8,377 nt of DNA from an uncultured bacterium (lineage in GTDB: Bacteria; Bacillota; Clostridia; Lachnospirales; Lachnospiraceae): assembly GCA_947086625.1 (NCBI GenBank), contig CAMTZV010000038.1, positions 1 through 8,377 on the forward strand, given 5' to 3'. Below, in pieces: positions 6,087 through 8,377 of the stretch (its first letter is position 1; each line of letters begins with the position of its first letter). A program made the position numbers and the translations under genes. The notes below the pieces were generated by a model that was given only the letters and a program-made list of their open reading frames with translations, did not search any database and had not been told where the DNA came from.

Positions 6087-7955
6087 AAAACAAAGAAAGA
6101 TCCCTTCTCGCTGGCAGTATTGTTCCCGCTTCTTTTTTTCTGTACAATCTATCCGTTAATCACGCGGGTTTTTCTGTACGATTCCGGCCTCGAGGCATTC
6201 GACTGGTTTGACAAGACAACGCAGGCTTCCGATGTCTTTCTCTACTGGAAGCTGGTCGCGATGGAGGCCGTCGGCGCGGCCATGTGCCTGATCCTGGCTT
6301 ACGATCTGATCCAAAAGAAGCATAAAATCAAGGGAAACCGGCTGATTTATCTGCTGCTTGGCTATGCGCTTCTGACGCTTTTATCCACGATATTTTCAGA
6401 GTACAACGCCTATGGCTGGAGCGGCGCATACGAACAATTTGAGCCGGTATGGTGCACCCTGATCTACGTACTGATTGTCATCTACATCTGCTTTCTGACA
6501 AACAGTCCGGCACAGATACGCCTGCTTATCATCGCTCTTGCAATCGGGACGTTTGTGGTCGGGATCATCGGCGCGTTACAGTTTTTTGGCATTGACCTTG
6601 TGACCAGCTCGGTTGTGCAGGCGCTGGTCATGCCCGCAGAATATAGCGGTATGCAGTTGGAGCGCGAAGCATTCCGCGGACTGACTTATATCACGCTCTA
6701 TAATCCAAACTACGTCGGCACATACGTCAGCCTTCTGCTGCCGCTTTTCTTTTCGCTGTCCGTCTGCGAAAAAAACAAAAAGCTTCGCGCGCTATTCGTC
6801 GTGGACTGCGCATTGCTCTATCTCCTGGGTTTTGGCTGCAAGAGCGAGAGCGGCAGATGGGGCGTGACGCTCGTCCTGCTTCTGATGCTCGCCGCATGGT
6901 TTTGGCGTATGCCCGGCGGCCGGCGGGGGCGATCTGCCCTGATACTGGTAAACGCTGCCGCCATAATTGGTATCAATCTATACTATGCGGCAGGTATGCC
7001 CTCTCCTTTTAAGGACGCGGAAAAAATGGCCAGACTAACGGGCGATAAGACAGTTATGTCCGACCGGGCGCTGGCCGAACAGCAGAGCGTCAGCGAAAAT
7101 CTGAAAAGCATAGAAACTCTGGACGACAAAATCCGCGTGACATACGGCGAAAGCAGCTTCGATCTATCCTACAGCAATGACGGCAATGAATTTTTTTACA
7201 ATGTGACGGAGGAAGACGGCACATTCATCCCTGTAACGCAAATAGCAGAGGATCAATACCTTTTTCAGATCGCCGATCCAAAATTTGACGGGGTAGCGTT
7301 CCGTCCGGTTTATTATGAGGACGAAGCCGGTTTGGGGCTTCAGCTTATCATTGACGGAAAGGAATGGGGATTTATCAATCAGCTGAACGGCGAACCCGGC
7401 TATTACTACTACAACGAATTCGGGAAATTTGACAAGATCACGACGGCAGAGTGCTGGCTCTTTGAAAACCGTGGCGGCTTTGGAAACGGGCGCGGCTTCA
7501 TCTGGGGCGAGACATTTCCTCTGCTGAAGCAGACCTTCCTTTTCGGAAGCGGGGCGGACTCCTTTACGCTGATCTTCCCGCAGGACAACTACGTGCAGAA
7601 ATACCTGAACGGATACGAGACGTTAATCATTTCAAGGCCCCACAACATGTACCTGCAGCTCGCAGTCCAAAACGGCGTGCTGGCGCTCCTGCTGTTTTTA
7701 GCGGCAGCGGCGATCTACGTATTCAAAACCGGAAAGTCACTTCTGAACAAATCTGAGTGGGACGGCGAGAACGGGCCTGAACGGATGGGCCTGAAAATCG
7801 GCGTCTGCGGCGGAATACTGGGGTATCTGTTTACCGGGCTCGTAAACGATGCTGTCATCTGTATTACACCGATTTTCTGGTGCCTGTTTGGAATCGGGAT
7901 TGTGCTTATGGAAACAAACATTCTGGAAACGAAGAGAGCCCGAAAGAAAAAATAG
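6084..7955 (+). CDS. O-antigen ligase/polymerase-family membrane protein (Wzy_C-like) with a large extracytoplasmic insert
   Basis: The 623-residue polytopic protein belongs to the WaaL/Wzy/O-oligosaccharyltransferase superfamily, which moves lipid-linked glycans onto acceptors on the outer face of the membrane. Membrane segments fall at about 8-30, 54-75, 87-105, 121-138, 145-168, 211-227, 235-251, 259-275 and 284-303, then three more at 530-548, 569-588 and 590-608. Family marks are TLYNPNYVGTYVSLLLP (204-220), RGFIWGETFPLL (470-481), GSGADSF (488-494) and RPHNMYLQ (518-525), whose Arg and His match the conserved catalytic-loop positions. Residues about 305-460 form a hydrophilic, beta-rich and aromatic insert (YYYYNEF at 440-446) that most members lack. 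Next to an S-layer-like gene, a role like the S-layer O-oligosaccharyltransferase WsfB, or polymerisation of a surface glycan, is a reasonable inference. No glycosyltransferases are present in the window to support either. Confidence 0.8.
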   Translation: MKTKKDPFSLAVLFPLLFFCTIYPLITRVFLYDSGLEAFDWFDKTTQASDVFLYWKLVAMEAVGAAMCLILAYDLIQKKHKIKGNRLIYLLLGYALLTLLSTIFSEYNAYGWSGAYEQFEPVWCTLIYVLIVIYICFLTNSPAQIRLLIIALAIGTFVVGIIGALQFFGIDLVTSSVVQALVMPAEYSGMQLEREAFRGLTYITLYNPNYVGTYVSLLLPLFFSLSVCEKNKKLRALFVVDCALLYLLGFGCKSESGRWGVTLVLLLMLAAWFWRMPGGRRGRSALILVNAAAIIGINLYYAAGMPSPFKDAEKMARLTGDKTVMSDRALAEQQSVSENLKSIETLDDKIRVTYGESSFDLSYSNDGNEFFYNVTEEDGTFIPVTQIAEDQYLFQIADPKFDGVAFRPVYYEDEAGLGLQLIIDGKEWGFINQLNGEPGYYYYNEFGKFDKITTAECWLFENRGGFGNGRGFIWGETFPLLKQTFLFGSGADSFTLIFPQDNYVQKYLNGYETLIISRPHNMYLQLAVQNGVLALLLFLAAAAIYVFKTGKSLLNKSEWDGENGPERMGLKIGVCGGILGYLFTGLVNDAVICITPIFWCLFGIGIVLMETNILETKRARKKK

Positions 7956-7976
7956 CGTTTTTCATAACATTTTTTC

Positions 7977-8018
7977 GCCCCGACGTACTGCACATGTGCA
8001 GTACGTCGGGGCCTTTTA
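7977..8018 (+). terminator. Terminator built on a 36-nt perfect palindrome
   Basis: Bases 7977-8012 are a perfect palindrome: GCCCCGACGTACTGCACA and its exact complement meet at 7994/7995. The RNA can form a stem of about 16 bp with a 4-nt loop, followed by CTTTTATT. It lies 21 nt after the ligase stop. On the minus strand the stem is followed by GAAAAAATG, so it terminates plus-strand transcription only. Confidence 0.9.
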
Positions 8019-8140
8019 TTTCCTGCCTTTTTCAATTCTCAAACCGCAATTTCGCCAATCCGTTTACATCTTTTCGCAAAATTTTTAACTTTACATTTCC
8101 CGCTTTTTCAGATTATACTACACACCATAATTAAAAATTA

Positions 8141-8190
8141 AATATTTGCATTGTTCACGTATTGAACACACTTCAAATGCAGATAATATT
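8141..8190 (-). repeat. Nested imperfect dyad, possible weak terminator for the Rpn-like gene
   Basis: Three paired arms share one centre: GTTCA (8153-8157) with TGAAC (8163-8167), TGCATT (8147-8152) with AATGCA (8176-8181), and AATATT (8141-8146) with AATATT (8185-8190). The left arms are contiguous and the right arms are separated by 8 and 3 nt. Read on the minus strand the dyad begins 23 nt after the stop of the right-edge gene and is followed by TAATTTTTAATT, so it may act as a weak terminator. It also contains the right copy of the 14-nt direct repeat. Confidence 0.4.
8156..8169 (+). repeat. 14-nt direct repeat, right copy (CACGTATTGAACAC)
   Basis: Identical to 3319-3332. This copy spans the loop and right inner arm of the nested dyad. 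Confidence 0.35.
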
Positions 8191-8213
8191 AAGATTGGAA
8201 AGTCTGTGTGCTC

Positions 8214-8377
8214 TTATGCCAGCTCCATAATCTCGGTTTCCAGTTCTCTCAATTCATCAAAGGACAACGATGGAACACATTCCGCAATATCCTCAAGAGT
8301 CATTTTTCCTTTTTTTATAAGCCTTTCTGCTGTTTCTCTCGCCTCATCATGCCGTTCACTCTTAATAAACGACTTCA
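8214..8377 (-). CDS. C-terminal end of an Rpn-family / PD-(D/E)XK putative transposase-like protein (partial)
   Basis: The last 53 residues are readable, ending at TAA 8214-8216; the 5' part lies beyond the window. The chain KSERHDEARETAERLIKKGK, then MTLEDIAECVPSLS, then DELRELETEIMELA closely resembles the tail of the Rpn (recombination-promoting nuclease)/PDDEXK_2 'putative transposase' proteins, which are abundant and multicopy in Lachnospiraceae. These tails follow an N-terminal nuclease domain that is not visible here. The codon at the edge ends in TG before AAG, so a very short ORF starting exactly at the edge cannot be excluded. It converges on the surface module. Confidence 0.6.
   Translation of the reverse strand, partial: KSFIKSERHDEARETAERLIKKGKMTLEDIAECVPSLSFDELRELETEIMELA

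Larger units (their letters stand above)
8019..8213. other. AT-rich convergent intergenic region
   Basis: This gap lies between the ends of two converging genes. It has no ORF with a credible start and no RNA gene that I can recognise. Its only visible structure is the nested dyad at 8141-8190. Confidence 0.6.

Noticed and set aside
1..8377. CRISPR arrays, tRNA/rRNA genes, riboswitches
   Set aside because: No regularly spaced repeats, tRNA arms or recognisable riboswitch cores were seen on either strand.

Overview
The window looks like a chromosomal segment from a Gram-positive anaerobe of the class Clostridia, most likely Lachnospiraceae. The grounds are the style of the Ig-repeat surface protein, the coiled-coil 'ATPase-like' protein, the C-terminus of an Rpn/PD-(D/E)XK-type protein at the right edge, strong GGAGG ribosome sites and roughly balanced GC. 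This is inferred from protein style, not from a search.

Left block (1-3162, all minus strand). An extended -10 promoter near 3154-3162 reads leftward into a divergent PurM-like (AIR synthetase fold) protein. Next comes a 194-residue coiled-coil protein, then a 91-residue Glu/Pro/Gln-rich open frame in the +1 frame that ends just before an intrinsic terminator (1171-1200). A promoter whose -35 element lies inside that terminator then drives an aconitase-superfamily hydratase, which runs off the left edge.

Junction (3163-3411). This stretch holds a pair of inverted motifs resembling Spo0A boxes, a 9-bp inverted repeat and sequence I cannot assign. It abuts a large surface-protein frame that lacks a signal peptide, a credible start and an SD.

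Right block (3412-8013, plus strand). An Ig-repeat S-layer-like protein is followed by a strong terminator, an O-antigen ligase/polymerase-family membrane protein with a large extracytoplasmic insert, and a terminator built on a 36-nt perfect palindrome. The simplest functional reading is a cell-surface module: a Thr/Ser-rich S-layer-type protein beside a membrane glycan transferase that could glycosylate it or build a surface glycan. The surface gene appears decapitated, so it may be a silent cassette or a pseudogene.

Right edge (8014-8377). An AT-rich convergent intergenic region carries a nested dyad, followed by the C-terminal end of a minus-strand protein resembling Rpn-family recombination-promoting nucleases/putative transposases. 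A 14-nt direct repeat occurs both at the truncated 5' edge of the surface gene and inside this dyad, bracketing the surface module.
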